Assembly (NCBI RefSeq): GCF_016862555.1
Contig: NZ_BONE01000075.1
Location: forward strand, 1 to 37,891
Length of the DNA stretch: 37,891 bases
DNA from: Asanoa siamensis
Lineage (GTDB): Bacteria; Actinomycetota; Actinomycetes; Mycobacteriales; Micromonosporaceae
Reading direction: 5' to 3'
A program made the position numbers and the translations under genes. The notes below the pieces were generated by a model. It had not been told where the DNA came from. It saw only the letters and a list, made by a program, of their open reading frames with translations, and searched no databases. Positions within the stretch are counted from its first letter, which is position 1, and each line of letters opens with the position of its first letter. Below, piece after piece: positions 1-8,035 of this stretch.

Positions 1-94
1 CCGGGGCGAGCTCCTCGAGCGTGGAGCTGACGAAGACCCGGAGACGCTGGTCCGGCGTGAGGATCACCGGCGGACCGCCGGACCCGACCGACAC
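1..94 (-). CDS. DUF4062 protein, N-terminal fragment (runs off left edge)
   Basis: Reading the minus strand from a GTG at 94 gives about 31 residues before the window ends. The segment RLRVFVSSTLEELAP is the start signature of DUF4062, a domain placed at the N-terminus of large actinobacterial proteins that usually continue into an NTPase or a transcriptional-activator module. A GGGGTGA ribosome-site-like stretch lies about 7 bases upstream of the GTG. The rest of the protein lies outside the window, so its domain set and function cannot be told. Family recognition rests on this one motif, which is distinctive. Confidence 0.72.
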   Translation of the reverse strand, partial: MSVGSGGPPVILTPDQRLRVFVSSTLEELAP

Positions 95-135
95 CGAATC
101 ACCCCAACCTGAACTCTTTTCTCAGGATATATGGT

Positions 136-606
136 TTATTCGATCATTACCTGGACCGGTCCGACCCGCAGCGTCCCGTCGTCCAGCGGGCTGCACCGCA
201 CGCCGCCGTGGCCGCGCAGCGCGCGCCACGCGCCGGGCGCGATCGTGTGGTCGAGCCAGGCGCAGGGGTTGGCCCGCCGCTTGACGGCGAGCCGCACCGG
301 GCCGCTGCCGGAGTCCAGGCTCAGCACCCGGCCGACCAGGTCGTCCACCTCGATGCCGGCCACGAGGACGTTGCGCCGCACCTCGACGAGCCCGGTCCCG
401 GGCGGGAGGTACTCGCGGGCGATCACGGTGACGGCCGCGTCCCGGTGCGCGGGGTGGTTGAAGTAGCGATCGCCGACGATGCCGAGACCGGCCCGGATCG
501 TGATCTCGTCGACCAGCTCACCGGGCGGCGCGGGCGCGGGGCCGTCGGCGGGCCGGCCTTCGAACCGGTGTACGGGTGAGGCCAGCAGGGCGACGATCTC
601 GGCCAT
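136..606 (-). CDS. MOSC domain-containing protein
   Basis: This 156-residue protein matches the stand-alone MOSC domain, the C-terminal domain of molybdenum cofactor sulfurases, also found in YiiM-like proteins that handle sulfur or molybdenum cofactor. Typical features are the early segment LLASPVHRFEGRP, the motif RRNVLVAGIEVDDLVG in the middle and a conserved cysteine in NPCAWLD near residue 115. The length is normal for the short actinobacterial version. ATG at 606 is chosen; a GTG one codon upstream is possible. The gene is divergent from the HATPase gene starting near 656, so the two probably share a short promoter region. The substrate cannot be inferred. Confidence 0.85.
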   Translation of the reverse strand: MAEIVALLASPVHRFEGRPADGPAPAPPGELVDEITIRAGLGIVGDRYFNHPAHRDAAVTVIAREYLPPGTGLVEVRRNVLVAGIEVDDLVGRVLSLDSGSGPVRLAVKRRANPCAWLDHTIAPGAWRALRGHGGVRCSPLDDGTLRVGPVQVMIE

Positions 607-655
607 CACACCGAGTCTGGCATGGCCGGGTCAGGTGCTGGGTACAAAGGTCGTC

Positions 656-1024
656 GTGGACGCCCTGCGCTTGCGATTCGAGCGGGCCCCCGCCGCGGCC
701 GCCGCCCGGCGGGCGGTGCTGGAGGCCCTGGATCGCTGGAAGCTGGCGCACCTGGCCGACGACGCCCTGCTGGTGACCACCGAGCTCATCCAGAACGCGG
801 TGCGGCACGCCGGGACGGGTGGGGTGCTCGTGGTCCGCCGGTGCGCCGCCGGCCTGCGGATCGAGGTGGCCGACGGGAGCCGCGAGCAGCCGACCCCGCG
901 CGCACCGGACCCGGAGCGGATCGGCGGCCGGGGCCTCTCGATCGTCGCGGCGGTCGCCTGCGCCTGGGGCACCCTGACCCGCACCGGCCACCCCGGCAAG
1001 GTGGTCTGGGCCGAGCTCGCCTAG
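656..1024 (+). CDS. HATPase_c_2 (RsbW-like) ATP-binding protein
   Basis: A 122-residue stand-alone GHKL ATPase domain of the HATPase_c_2 type, the family that includes anti-sigma kinases such as RsbW and SpoIIAB; actinobacteria carry dozens of copies. The N-box ELIQNAVRHA, the G1-like VADGSREQPTP and the glycine-rich GGRGLSIVAA are all visible. The GTG at 656 is preferred because AAAGG sits 5 bases upstream; a GTG at 635 would add seven residues. No sigma factor or anti-anti-sigma gene is adjacent, so the partner is unknown. Its TAG stop shares the tetranucleotide CTAG with the stop of the convergent VOC gene. Confidence 0.82.
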   Translation: MDALRLRFERAPAAAAARRAVLEALDRWKLAHLADDALLVTTELIQNAVRHAGTGGVLVVRRCAAGLRIEVADGSREQPTPRAPDPERIGGRGLSIVAAVACAWGTLTRTGHPGKVVWAELA

Positions 1025-1404
1025 CTGTTCTCGCTGACCCAGAGACAGAACGGGTGCCCGACCGGGTCGATCATGACCTTGACGTCGTCCTGCGGCTGGA
1101 ACTCGGCGACCTTGGCACCCTGCTCCTCCGCCCAGGCGACCGCGGCGACGAGATCGCGGACCTCGACGTCGAGGTGGACCTGCATCTGCTGGTCACCGGC
1201 CTGCGCCGGCCACACGGGCGGCACGTGCTCGGTCTCGAGCTGGAACGACAGGCCGATGCCGCCGCCGGGGGCCTTGAGGGTGACCCACCCGGGCTCGTCG
1301 GAGTTGCGCGGCCAGCCGAGCAGGCGCTGGTAGAAGTCGGCGAGCTGGCCCGGGTCGGGAGCACCGAGCACCATCCCGTTGGGACGCAGGTACGGACGGT
1401 CCAT
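1021..1404 (-). CDS. VOC family protein (glyoxalase/bleomycin resistance fold)
   Basis: The 127-residue product has the paired beta-alpha-beta-beta-beta layout of the vicinal oxygen chelate superfamily. It begins with MVLGAPDPGQLADFYQRLLG, where the helix and DFY motif are typical, and ends with IDPVGHPFCLWVSE, the usual final strand with a GHPF turn. The internal segment HLDVEVRDLVAAVAWAEEQG matches the second repeat. Members bind metals or small hydrophobic compounds; which ligand applies here cannot be read from sequence. It is convergent with the HATPase gene (stop codons overlap within CTAG at 1021-1024) and follows the GNAT gene on the same strand after 9 bases, so co-transcription with it is likely. 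Confidence 0.88.
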   Translation of the reverse strand: MDRPYLRPNGMVLGAPDPGQLADFYQRLLGWPRNSDEPGWVTLKAPGGGIGLSFQLETEHVPPVWPAQAGDQQMQVHLDVEVRDLVAAVAWAEEQGAKVAEFQPQDDVKVMIDPVGHPFCLWVSENS

Positions 1405-1413
1405 GGCGGGACC

Positions 1414-1989
1414 CTAACCCCGCCGGACCCGGCCCGCATCCCAGGCGTCGCGGCTGAGCGCGTAGGCCACGTCCCCCTGGTCGGACCCGTCGATGACGTC
1501 GGGCCAGTCGGTGAAGAACGCCCGCTCGAACGTCAGCCCGATCTTCTCCAGCACCCGCCGCGACCCGGTGTTGACGGCCATGGTGTCAGCCACGACGCGG
1601 CGTACGCCCAGGTCCTGGAATCCTTTGTCCACGAGCGCCCGCCCACCTTCGGTGGCGTAACCGCGCCCCCATGCGTCGCGCCGCAGCCGGTAGCCGAGAT
1701 CGACGGTATCGGGCCGCCCGGGATCGACGGGCCGCAAGGCGAACCACCCGACGAACCGCCCACCGTGACGCTCTGCGGCGACCCAGCACGCGGGCCGGCC
1801 ACCGTAGGCGGGCCAGCCCCGCCGCATCTCGGGCAGGGTCCGCTCCCGGATCTCTTCGAGGCTGGCGCGCTTGCCACCGTTGATGAACCGCATGACCTCG
1901 GGATCATCGTGCAGGGCGAACAGATCGTCGAGATCCCCGTCGACGAAGTCCCGCAACACGAGCCGCTCGGTCTCCAACAACACCACCAC
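1414..1989 (-). CDS. GNAT family N-acetyltransferase (RimJ/RimL type)
   Basis: An acetyl-CoA-dependent acetyltransferase of the RimJ/RimL-like branch. Recognisable segments are LLETERLVLRDF at the start, ALHDDPEVMRFINGG, the acetyl-CoA-binding loop RRDAWGRGYATEGGRAL and the late segment VRRVVADTMAVNTGSRRVL with EKIGLTFE. The frame is open back to an ATG at 2028, but the family normally starts just before LETERL. A GTG at 1989 has AAGG 7 bases upstream, so I place the start there (about 191 residues). The substrate may be a protein N-terminus or a small amine. It is divergent from the DUF5995 gene and 9 bases upstream of the VOC gene in a probable two-gene operon. Confidence 0.88.
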   Translation of the reverse strand: MVVLLETERLVLRDFVDGDLDDLFALHDDPEVMRFINGGKRASLEEIRERTLPEMRRGWPAYGGRPACWVAAERHGGRFVGWFALRPVDPGRPDTVDLGYRLRRDAWGRGYATEGGRALVDKGFQDLGVRRVVADTMAVNTGSRRVLEKIGLTFERAFFTDWPDVIDGSDQGDVAYALSRDAWDAGRVRRG

Positions 1990-2119
1990 ACCGGAACCTT
2001 GCTCCACAGGTGCGCGACGCCGCGACACATTTATGCCAGCCCTGTGTCGGCCTCCTGTCTGATGTAGAGGGTGGTCGATGCGAGCATCTGGTTGTCGGTT
2101 GTCGGGAGGGGGCGTCGTG

Positions 2120-2839
2120 GTGCGTCGGGTCGTTGCAGTTGTTCTCGGCGCCGTGCTGGGCGTGGGGGTCGGGGTCGCGCCTGCTTGGGCCGATCACGGC
2201 ACCGCGCACACCATCGCGCAGATGACCGCTCACTATCAGGACCCGGGGCTCGAAGCCCAGAACAAACCCTTCGCCCTGCTCTACCTGCGGACCACCGAGG
2301 GCATGCGGGACGCCAATCTCGAGGGGGAGTTCTCCGCACCCGAATTCTGGGATCGCGAGGTCATTCCGACCTTCGCCGACTACTACCTCGACGCCTACGC
2401 CGACTGGCGGCGGCATCGCATGCGGGAGGTCGATCCCGCCTGGCGGATCGCGTTCCGCGCGATGCCCGAGCGGCTCAACTGCACGCAACTGATCTATCTC
2501 GGCATCAGCGCGCACATCAACAACGACCTCGCGTTCATGATCGAGGACATGGGACCCCGCTACACGTACGCGGATCACAAGCATGTCGACGACGTCCTGG
2601 TCTTCCGTACGCGGCCCGTCGTCTATCCCGAGATCCAGCGCGACCTCTGCCCGGGCCTGTTCGGCGAGGTCGTCCCGCCCACCGCCGACGTCGACATCTT
2701 CGCCTGGCGCGAGGCCGCCTGGCGCAACGGGCAGGCCCTGCTCGCCGCGCCGGACCGGCGGGCGCGCGACGCCCTCGCGCGGCGGATCCGGGCCGACGCC
2801 CGCGACAAGGCGCGCGAGATCGTCCGCTGGTACCGGTAA
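2120..2839 (+). CDS. Secreted DUF5995 family protein
   Basis: About 239 residues starting with an Arg-rich N-terminus, a hydrophobic stretch and an AWA-D cleavage site, so it is probably exported by the Sec pathway. The mature part fits DUF5995, an actinobacterial family of unknown function; recognisable segments are IYLGISAHINNDLAF and HKHVDDVLVF, with several conserved histidines and aspartates that could bind metal. The frame opens at 2078, but GGGAGGGGG at 2104-2112 favours GTG at 2117 or 2120 and gives a normal signal peptide. The next gene, also secreted, begins 75 bases after the stop. Confidence 0.8.
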   Translation: MRRVVAVVLGAVLGVGVGVAPAWADHGTAHTIAQMTAHYQDPGLEAQNKPFALLYLRTTEGMRDANLEGEFSAPEFWDREVIPTFADYYLDAYADWRRHRMREVDPAWRIAFRAMPERLNCTQLIYLGISAHINNDLAFMIEDMGPRYTYADHKHVDDVLVFRTRPVVYPEIQRDLCPGLFGEVVPPTADVDIFAWREAAWRNGQALLAAPDRRARDALARRIRADARDKAREIVRWYR

Positions 2840-2914
2840 CGCTCGATCTGCGCCATCCGTCCGATCCCCTTATCGTGAGCTGGTCCATCCAGCGACCTCG
2901 ATGAGGAGGATCTG

Positions 2915-3943
2915 GTGAGATCGAGGCTTGCCAACGTGGCGGCCACCGCCCTGGCCGCCGTGCTGCTGGCACCACCCGCCGGCGCCACCGCCGCCCCACC
3001 CACGCCCGCTCCGGTCAGTGCGCCGGAACGGTTGATCTCCGCCCACCCCAGCCCCGAGGAGGTCGGCCGGGCGCTCGCCCGGGTGGCCCGCGAGAGCGAC
3101 GGCCGGGTCCGGCTCGGCGTGGCCGGGCGCAGCAACGAGGGTCGCCCGCTGCGGGTCGCGACCGTCGGGCACGGGCCGACCCGGCTCCTGTTCGTCACCC
3201 AGCAGCACGGCGACGAGCCGCTCGGCACCCCCGCCGCCGTCCGCGCGCTCTGGGCGCTCGGCGTGCCGAACTCGGCCTGGCACCGCTGGCTGCGCGGCCG
3301 CGTCACGCTCGACGTCGTCGTCCAGGCCAACCCGGACGGCGCGGTCCGCGACCAGCGCTACAACCACGACCCGAGCGCGTCCGGCGACTGGACGGAGCCC
3401 GGCGTCGGCTACGACATCAACCGGTTCCACAACCCCCTGACGCCGATCGCCGACAACCCCGTGCCGGAGTCGCGGGCGATCCTGCGCTGGTGGCACAGGC
3501 ACCACCCGAAGATCGTCGTCGACTACCACATGCAGGGCCGCTACCTGCAGCCCGACGGGCGTGAGACGACCGCCTCGATGCTCTGGCCGACCAGCCCGCT
3601 GGCCGCGCCCGCGGCGGTCGACGCGGGGCGCCGGGTCGCGGTCCGCAACTACGACGCGATGACGCACCTCGCCCGCGCGAACGTCAGCCGCTACCCGGGC
3701 ATGAGCTACGAGGGCATCGCCCGGAACGCGTACGGGATCCTCGGCAGCGCGTCACTGCTGGTCGAACTGTCGAACCTGCCCGCGGACCAGGTCGAGTTCC
3801 AGATCCGCAGCGCGTTCGTCTCGATGATCGCGACCGTGCAGGGCGCCGCCGACGGCAGCCTGTGGCGGATCGACCCGGAGCGGGCCGAGTCGATCCCGGC
3901 CCGCGGTCCGAGCCTGCCCGACGACCAGGCCGAAGCCGCCTAG
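2915..3943 (+). CDS. Secreted M14 family zinc carboxypeptidase
   Basis: A 342-residue exported metallopeptidase. Residues 1-27 form a signal peptide ending in GATAA. The M14 zinc ligands are visible: H98 and E101 in QQHGDEPLG and H205 in DYHMQG. N139-P-D-G and D167-I-N-R are the substrate-binding segments of the family, and E284 in LLVELSN is the candidate catalytic glutamate. The length fits secreted bacterial M14 enzymes that trim peptides or murein. GTG at 2915 has GAGGAGGA at 2903-2910, 4 bases upstream. A strong inverted repeat follows the stop and separates it from the convergent ABC operon. The substrate is unknown. Confidence 0.88.
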   Translation: MRSRLANVAATALAAVLLAPPAGATAAPPTPAPVSAPERLISAHPSPEEVGRALARVARESDGRVRLGVAGRSNEGRPLRVATVGHGPTRLLFVTQQHGDEPLGTPAAVRALWALGVPNSAWHRWLRGRVTLDVVVQANPDGAVRDQRYNHDPSASGDWTEPGVGYDINRFHNPLTPIADNPVPESRAILRWWHRHHPKIVVDYHMQGRYLQPDGRETTASMLWPTSPLAAPAAVDAGRRVAVRNYDAMTHLARANVSRYPGMSYEGIARNAYGILGSASLLVELSNLPADQVEFQIRSAFVSMIATVQGAADGSLWRIDPERAESIPARGPSLPDDQAEAA

Positions 3944-3951
3944 CCGGAAAG

Positions 3952-3990
3952 GAGCCGGTGACCGCGCCACGGAAGGGTGGTCACCGGCTC
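3952..3990. terminator. Bidirectional terminator-like inverted repeat
   Basis: GAGCCGGTGACC at 3952-3963 and GGTCACCGGCTC at 3979-3990 form a perfect 12-bp stem with a 15-base loop between two convergent genes. The right arm overlaps the last codons and stop of the ABC permease gene. There is no long T-run, which is usual for high-GC actinobacterial terminators. Function in both directions is inferred from position. Confidence 0.72.
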
Positions 3991-4784
3991 GCGGCCCGGC
4001 GGTAGCGGGCGATCGACATCGGCACGAAGATCGCCAGGATCAGCAGGCACCAGCCGATCGACAGCCAGATCGGGTGCTGCGCCGGGAATCCCGTGCCGTT
4101 GGCCGCCCCGGCCGGCGCGTTGCCCCACAGCTCACGCAGCGCCAGCACCACCGACGAGATCGGGTTCCACTCGGCCACCGGTCTCAGCACCGACGGCAGC
4201 GACGACGTCGGCACGAACGCGTTCGACAGGAACGTCAGCGGGAACATCCAGATGAAGCCCGCGCTCTGCGCGACCTCGACCGACTTGACCGACAGCCCGA
4301 TCACCGCCGAGATCCAACTCATCGCGTACGCGAACAGGAACAGGATCGCGAACCCCGCCACGCCGCGCAGGAAGCCCTCGTTGATCCGCCAACCGACGAT
4401 CACGCCCGTGATCGACATGACGATCACGGTGAAGACGTTGTTGATCAGGTCGGACGACGTACGCCCGAACAGCACCGCCCCGCGCGACATCGGCAGCGAG
4501 CGGAACCGGTCGACGATGCCCTTCTGCAGGTCGTCGGCGAGCCCGATGGCGGTGATGCCGGCGCCGAACGCGACCGTCTGCACGAAGATGCCGGGGATCA
4601 GGAACTCGCGGTAGTTGATGCCCGGCGTGGCGATCGCGCCGCCGAACACGTACGCGAACAGCAGCACGAACATGATCGGCTGGATCGTCGAGAAGATCAC
4701 CAGGTCCGGGACCCGCTTGATCTTCAGCAGGTTGCGCTTGGTGACGACCCAGCCGTCGCTGGCGGCCTCGAGCACCATGCTCAC
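3981..4784 (-). CDS. ABC-2 type transporter permease (DrrB-like)
   Basis: This 267-residue integral membrane protein has the ABC-2 permease layout with about six hydrophobic helices: one at residues 30-50 (FSTIQPIMFVLLFAYVFGG), others near 60-80, 105-130, 140-165, 170-190 and 235-255. The segment RFRSLPMSRGAVLFGRTSSD is the typical cytosolic loop of DrrB/NodJ-type exporters. It starts with GTG at 4784, overlapping the TGA of the ATPase gene (GTGA), so the two are translationally coupled. With that ATPase it should form a drug, lipid or glycolipid exporter in the plasma membrane; the cargo cannot be read. The 3' end lies inside the inverted repeat at 3952-3990. Confidence 0.9.
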   Translation of the reverse strand: MSMVLEAASDGWVVTKRNLLKIKRVPDLVIFSTIQPIMFVLLFAYVFGGAIATPGINYREFLIPGIFVQTVAFGAGITAIGLADDLQKGIVDRFRSLPMSRGAVLFGRTSSDLINNVFTVIVMSITGVIVGWRINEGFLRGVAGFAILFLFAYAMSWISAVIGLSVKSVEVAQSAGFIWMFPLTFLSNAFVPTSSLPSVLRPVAEWNPISSVVLALRELWGNAPAGAANGTGFPAQHPIWLSIGWCLLILAIFVPMSIARYRRAASR

Positions 4785-5749
4785 GCCGTACCCCCCGTCT
4801 CTGTCTCCTCCTGCGCGGGCTGGCCGGTGAGCGTGAGGAACACGTCGTCCAACGTCGGCTTGCGGATCTCCAGGTTGGTCGGGGTGATGTCGGCGCCGTC
4901 CAGCTTGCGCACGGCCTCGACCAACGCGGCCGTCCCGCGATCGATGTGCACGGTGACCTCGCGGGCCTGGTCGTCGACCTCGGGTTCGTCGACGCCGACC
5001 GAGCGCAGCACGTCGGCCGCCGTGGCCAGCTCCTCGTGGTCACCGACGGCGACGGCCAGCTTCTCGCCGCCCATCTGCGACTTCAGCTCCGTCGCGGTGC
5101 CCTGGGCGATGGCCCGGCCGTGGTCGATCACGACGATCTCGTCGCAGAGCCGGTCGGCCTCCTCGAGGTACTGGGTGGTGAGCAGCAGCGTCGACCCGGC
5201 CTTGACGAGATCGCTGATCACGCCCCACATGCCGAGGCGGCTGCGCGGGTCGAGCCCCGTGGTCGGCTCGTCCAGGAAGATCACCGGAGGGTGTACGACC
5301 AGCGCCCCCGCGAGGTCGAGCCGCCGCCGCATGCCGCCGGAGTACGTCTTCGCGGGCCGGTCCGCGGCGTCGGTGAGCTCGAACTGCTCCAGCAGCTCGA
5401 ACGCCCGCTTCCGGGCGCGCCGCTTGCCCAGGTGGTAGAGCCGGCCGACCATCTCCAGGTTCTCGTAGCCGGTCAGGTAGTCGTCGACGGCCGCGTACTG
5501 CCCGGAGACGCCGATGATCCGGCGCACCTGGTCGGGGTGCGCGCACACGTCGATGCCGCCGACCTCGCACCGGCCGGACGTCGGCGTGATCAGCGTGGTC
5601 AGCATGCGCACGGTCGTGGTCTTGCCGGCGCCGTTCGGGCCGAGCAGCCCGAGCACGGTGCCCTCGGGCACGACGAGGTCGAGGTCGACCACGGCGTTCA
5701 CGGAGCCGTAGGTCTTGCCCAGCCGCTCGGCGATGATCGCATCCGCCAT
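4781..5749 (-). CDS. Daunorubicin-resistance-type ABC transporter ATP-binding protein (DrrA-like)
   Basis: A 322-residue ABC ATPase starting at ATG 5749 (MADAIIAERLGKTYG). Walker A is GPNGAGKTTTVRML, the signature is YSGGMRRRLDLAGAL, Walker B is VIFLDEPTTGLDPRSR, and the switch histidine region follows (LLLTTQYLEEAD). The C-terminal extension of about 90 residues is typical of DrrA proteins. The frame remains open to 5827, but the upstream residues do not fit the family. The stop overlaps the permease start by 4 bases. No regulator or biosynthetic gene lies next to it, so it is more likely a housekeeping exporter than part of an antibiotic cluster. Confidence 0.93.
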   Translation of the reverse strand: MADAIIAERLGKTYGSVNAVVDLDLVVPEGTVLGLLGPNGAGKTTTVRMLTTLITPTSGRCEVGGIDVCAHPDQVRRIIGVSGQYAAVDDYLTGYENLEMVGRLYHLGKRRARKRAFELLEQFELTDAADRPAKTYSGGMRRRLDLAGALVVHPPVIFLDEPTTGLDPRSRLGMWGVISDLVKAGSTLLLTTQYLEEADRLCDEIVVIDHGRAIAQGTATELKSQMGGEKLAVAVGDHEELATAADVLRSVGVDEPEVDDQAREVTVHIDRGTAALVEAVRKLDGADITPTNLEIRKPTLDDVFLTLTGQPAQEETETGGTA

Positions 5750-5802
5750 CTGCCCACCGTATCCGGACGATTGCCGCAAGTCCGGCGAGATTCGACTGCG
5801 CG

Positions 5803-6234
5803 TCAGACCGCGTCGGCGGCCTCCCACGGGTTGACGATCTCGACGCCCGTGGGGGCGAAGTCGGCCACGTTACGGGTGGCGACCGGCATGGCGTGCACGA
5901 GTGCCGTCGCGGCGATGAGCGCGTCGCGGACGGGTCGTGGGTCGGGAACGTGCAGGACGGCGCCGCGCCGGGCGACGGCGGTGTCGACCGGGAGGATCCG
6001 CTCGGCGAACGCGGTCAGCACCTGCGCCTCGAGCCAACGGCGCAGGATCGCACCCTGCGCCGCGTCCCGCCGTTCGGCCAGCAGGACCCCGATCTCCAGC
6101 TCCTGGATCGTGATCGCCGAAACGAACATGGTGCTCGCGGCGGCGCCGGCGGCCCACGCGACGACGTTCTTGTCGGCCCGGCCGGCTTTCGCTTTCCGAA
6201 GTTCGGACACGACGTTGGTGTCGAGCAGGAACAT
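5803..6234 (-). CDS. PIN domain toxin (VapC/FitB type)
   Basis: A 143-residue PIN-domain ribonuclease. The acidic residues that bind Mg2+ in this fold are present: D5 in LLDTNVVSEL, E45 in ITIQELEIG, D104 in VRDALIAA and D125 in TRNVADF. The length and the FLLDTNVVSE start match FitB/VapC toxins that cut RNA. Its ATG shares one base with the TGA of the upstream antitoxin gene (TGATG), so translation is coupled and the toxin is made second. Together they form a type II toxin-antitoxin pair of the Phd-PIN arrangement. All core residues are intact, so the toxin is probably active when released from its antitoxin. Confidence 0.93.
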   Translation of the reverse strand: MFLLDTNVVSELRKAKAGRADKNVVAWAAGAAASTMFVSAITIQELEIGVLLAERRDAAQGAILRRWLEAQVLTAFAERILPVDTAVARRGAVLHVPDPRPVRDALIAATALVHAMPVATRNVADFAPTGVEIVNPWEAADAV

Positions 6235-6491
6235 CAGGTCAGGTCCGCGGGCCGGGCGAGATCGCGGAGTGGCGTGGTCTCGAACTCGATCTCGGCCTCG
6301 TCGGGGGCCTGGCCGAGGAGGTCGATGATGCTGTCCTGACCGCCGGTCAGCCGCTGGTAGTCCTCGAAGGTCAGCAGCACATGCGCCGGTCGACCACGGT
6401 CGGTGATGAAGACCGGGCCGCTGCGGGCCGCGTTCTTCGCTCGCCCCGTGTCCTGGTTGAACTCACGGCTCGACAGTGTCGTGACGGTCAC
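6234..6491 (-). CDS. Phd/YefM family antitoxin
   Basis: An 85-residue antitoxin. The N-terminus VTVTTLSSREFNQDTGRAKN is the Phd/YefM DNA-binding part, VFITDRGRPAHVLLTFEDYQRL completes the fold, and the acidic tail (DEAEIEFETTPLRDL) is the toxin-neutralising segment. The frame opens at a GTG at 6500, but that codon overlaps the AGGAGG ribosome site (6501-6506); GTG at 6491, 9 bases downstream of it, is the better start. A near-perfect palindrome at 6513-6528 lies just upstream and could be the autoregulatory operator. The downstream PIN toxin overlaps by one base. Confidence 0.9.
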   Translation of the reverse strand: MTVTTLSSREFNQDTGRAKNAARSGPVFITDRGRPAHVLLTFEDYQRLTGGQDSIIDLLGQAPDEAEIEFETTPLRDLARPADLT

Positions 6492-6512
6492 CGCGATCAC
6501 CTCCTCTGGCGT

Positions 6513-6528
6513 GTAGCAATGTTACTAC
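6513..6528. promoter_or_regulatory. Candidate operator palindrome of the Phd-PIN module
   Basis: GTAGCAATGTTACTAC is a 16-base near-palindrome (GTAG and CTAC arms, AA and TT inner pairs) 22 bases upstream of the antitoxin start and 48 bases upstream of the divergent sirtuin start. Phd/YefM antitoxins repress their own promoters through short palindromes in this position. It is the only AT-rich patch in the divergent gap, so it may also hold the promoter elements. Binding is inferred from position and symmetry. Confidence 0.5.
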
Positions 6529-6575
6529 GCATCCGAAGGTCGGTGCACCCCCCGCGACTCAGGCACCATTGACGC

Positions 6576-7412
6576 GTGCCTGACCCGTTGTCCGCGCTCC
6601 GCGACCTGGTGGCCGAGGGCGGTGTCGCCGTGTTGAGCGGCGCCGGCCTGTCCACCGAATCCGGCATTCCCGACTACCGCGGCCCGACAGGGGCGGCGCG
6701 GACGTACGCGCCGATGACTTACCAGACCTTCACCCGGGATGCCGCCGCCCGGCGGCGGTACTGGGCCCGCAGCCATGTCGGCTGGCAGGTGATCGGCCGG
6801 GCGGCACCCAACGCCGGCCACCAGGCCGTGGCCGCGCTGCAGCGGGCCGGCCTGGTCGACGCCGTCCTCACCCAGAACGTCGACGGCCTGCACCAGGCCG
6901 CGGGCGCCCGCGACGTGGTCGAGTTGCACGGCAACATCGACCGGGTCGTCTGCCTCGGCTGCGGCCAGACCACCCCGCGCGGCGACCTCGACCAGCGCCT
7001 GCGGGCGGCCAACCCGACGTTCGCCGCGCTCGCCGCCGCGGTCAACCCCGACGGCGACGCCGACCTGGACGACGCCGCGGTCGCCGTGTTCCGCCCGGTC
7101 GACTGCGCCCGCTGCCGGTCCGGGGTGCTCAAGCCCGATGTGGTCTTCTTCGGCGAGAGCGTGCCGCCCGAGCGGGTCGACCGGTGCTTCGCCGCGGTCG
7201 GCGCCGCCCGGCTGCTGCTGGTGCTCGGGTCCTCGTTGACGGTGATGTCCGGGCGCCGGTTCGTGCTGCGCGCGGCCAAGCTCGGCATCCCGGTCGCGAT
7301 CGTCAACCAGGGACCGACCCGGGGCGACGCGTACGCGACGATCAAGGTCGACGCACCGCTCGGCACCGCGCTGCAAGCCCTGGCTCACTCCCTGAGGTCG
7401 AGCGTCCCGTAG
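6576..7412 (+). CDS. Sir2 family NAD-dependent protein deacylase (sirtuin)
   Basis: A 278-residue sirtuin with all core motifs: the NAD-binding GAGLSTESGIPDYRG at residues 22-36, TQNVDGLH at 99-106, the catalytic H118 in ELHGN, and a zinc ribbon made by C126/C129 and C177/C180. The long insert between the cysteine pairs and the VVFFGESVP segment fit the SIRT4-like class II bacterial enzymes, which remove acyl groups from lysine using NAD+. The start is a GTG at 6576 without an obvious ribosome site. The last 28 bases overlap the end of the convergent RibD-type gene. The zinc cysteines argue against a defence-type NADase Sir2 domain. Confidence 0.94.
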   Translation: MPDPLSALRDLVAEGGVAVLSGAGLSTESGIPDYRGPTGAARTYAPMTYQTFTRDAAARRRYWARSHVGWQVIGRAAPNAGHQAVAALQRAGLVDAVLTQNVDGLHQAAGARDVVELHGNIDRVVCLGCGQTTPRGDLDQRLRAANPTFAALAAAVNPDGDADLDDAAVAVFRPVDCARCRSGVLKPDVVFFGESVPPERVDRCFAAVGAARLLLVLGSSLTVMSGRRFVLRAAKLGIPVAIVNQGPTRGDAYATIKVDAPLGTALQALAHSLRSSVP

Positions 7413-7993
7413 CTGGCGCGGCCCGTCGGCCGGTAGACGTTGATCACCATGCCGGTCGGGGTGCCGCGATGGTGCACCAGCTCCAGCCCGGTCGGCAGCC
7501 CCATCACGTCGAAGAGCCGGGCGCCGTCGCCCACCACGACAGGCATGGTCAGCAGCCGGTACGCGTCGAACAGGTCGTACGACATCAGGTGCCGGGCCAG
7601 CTCGCCGCTGCCGTGCACCTGCAGCTCGCCGCCCGGGCGTTCCTTGAGCTTCGCCACCGCCTCGGAGATGTCGTCGAGCAGCAGCGTCGCCGGTTCCCAG
7701 TCGGTCTCCGCCAGCGTCCGGGTGGCCACGTACTTGTGCAGCCCGTTGAACCGCCCGGCCAGGGGATGGGCCATCCGGGGCCAGTACGAGGCCCAGATCT
7801 CGTACGTCCGCCGGCCGAGCAGCAACGCCTCCGCCCGGTCCAGCACCTCGTGCATGAAGACGTTCAGATCCTGGTCGATGTACGGGACCATCCACCCGCC
7901 CCGGGCGAAGCCGCCCGTGATGTCCTCCGTCGGACCGCCCGGACCCTGCATGACCCCGTCGACCGACAGGAACGTGGTCAACGTGAGCTCCAT
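7385..7993 (-). CDS. Dihydrofolate reductase family protein (RibD C-terminal type)
   Basis: A 202-residue single-domain protein of the RibD C-terminal/DHFR-like fold, NADPH-dependent reductases that are numerous in actinobacteria. Characteristic parts are the start LTLTTFLSVDGVMQGPGG, LLLGRRTYEIWASYWP, the NADPH-loop segment ELQVHGSGELARHLM and the final VVVGDGARLFD. It is unlikely to be the essential folate or riboflavin enzyme because the family has many paralogues of unknown substrate. ATG at 7993 has a GGAGGGAG site upstream. Its 3' end overlaps the sirtuin gene by 28 bases on the opposite strand, so the two transcripts are antisense at their ends. Confidence 0.88.
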   Translation of the reverse strand: MELTLTTFLSVDGVMQGPGGPTEDITGGFARGGWMVPYIDQDLNVFMHEVLDRAEALLLGRRTYEIWASYWPRMAHPLAGRFNGLHKYVATRTLAETDWEPATLLLDDISEAVAKLKERPGGELQVHGSGELARHLMSYDLFDAYRLLTMPVVVGDGARLFDVMGLPTGLELVHHRGTPTGMVINVYRPTGRASYGTLDLRE

Positions 7994-8035
7994 GGCCAGG
8001 CTCCCTCCGGGCGGTCCGATTCGTCTTCTTCGACC

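Noticed and set aside
3981-5749. An antibiotic biosynthesis cluster suggested by the DrrA/DrrB-like exporter.
   Set aside because: No biosynthetic enzyme, regulator or tailoring gene lies next to it, and such exporters are common as solitary operons.
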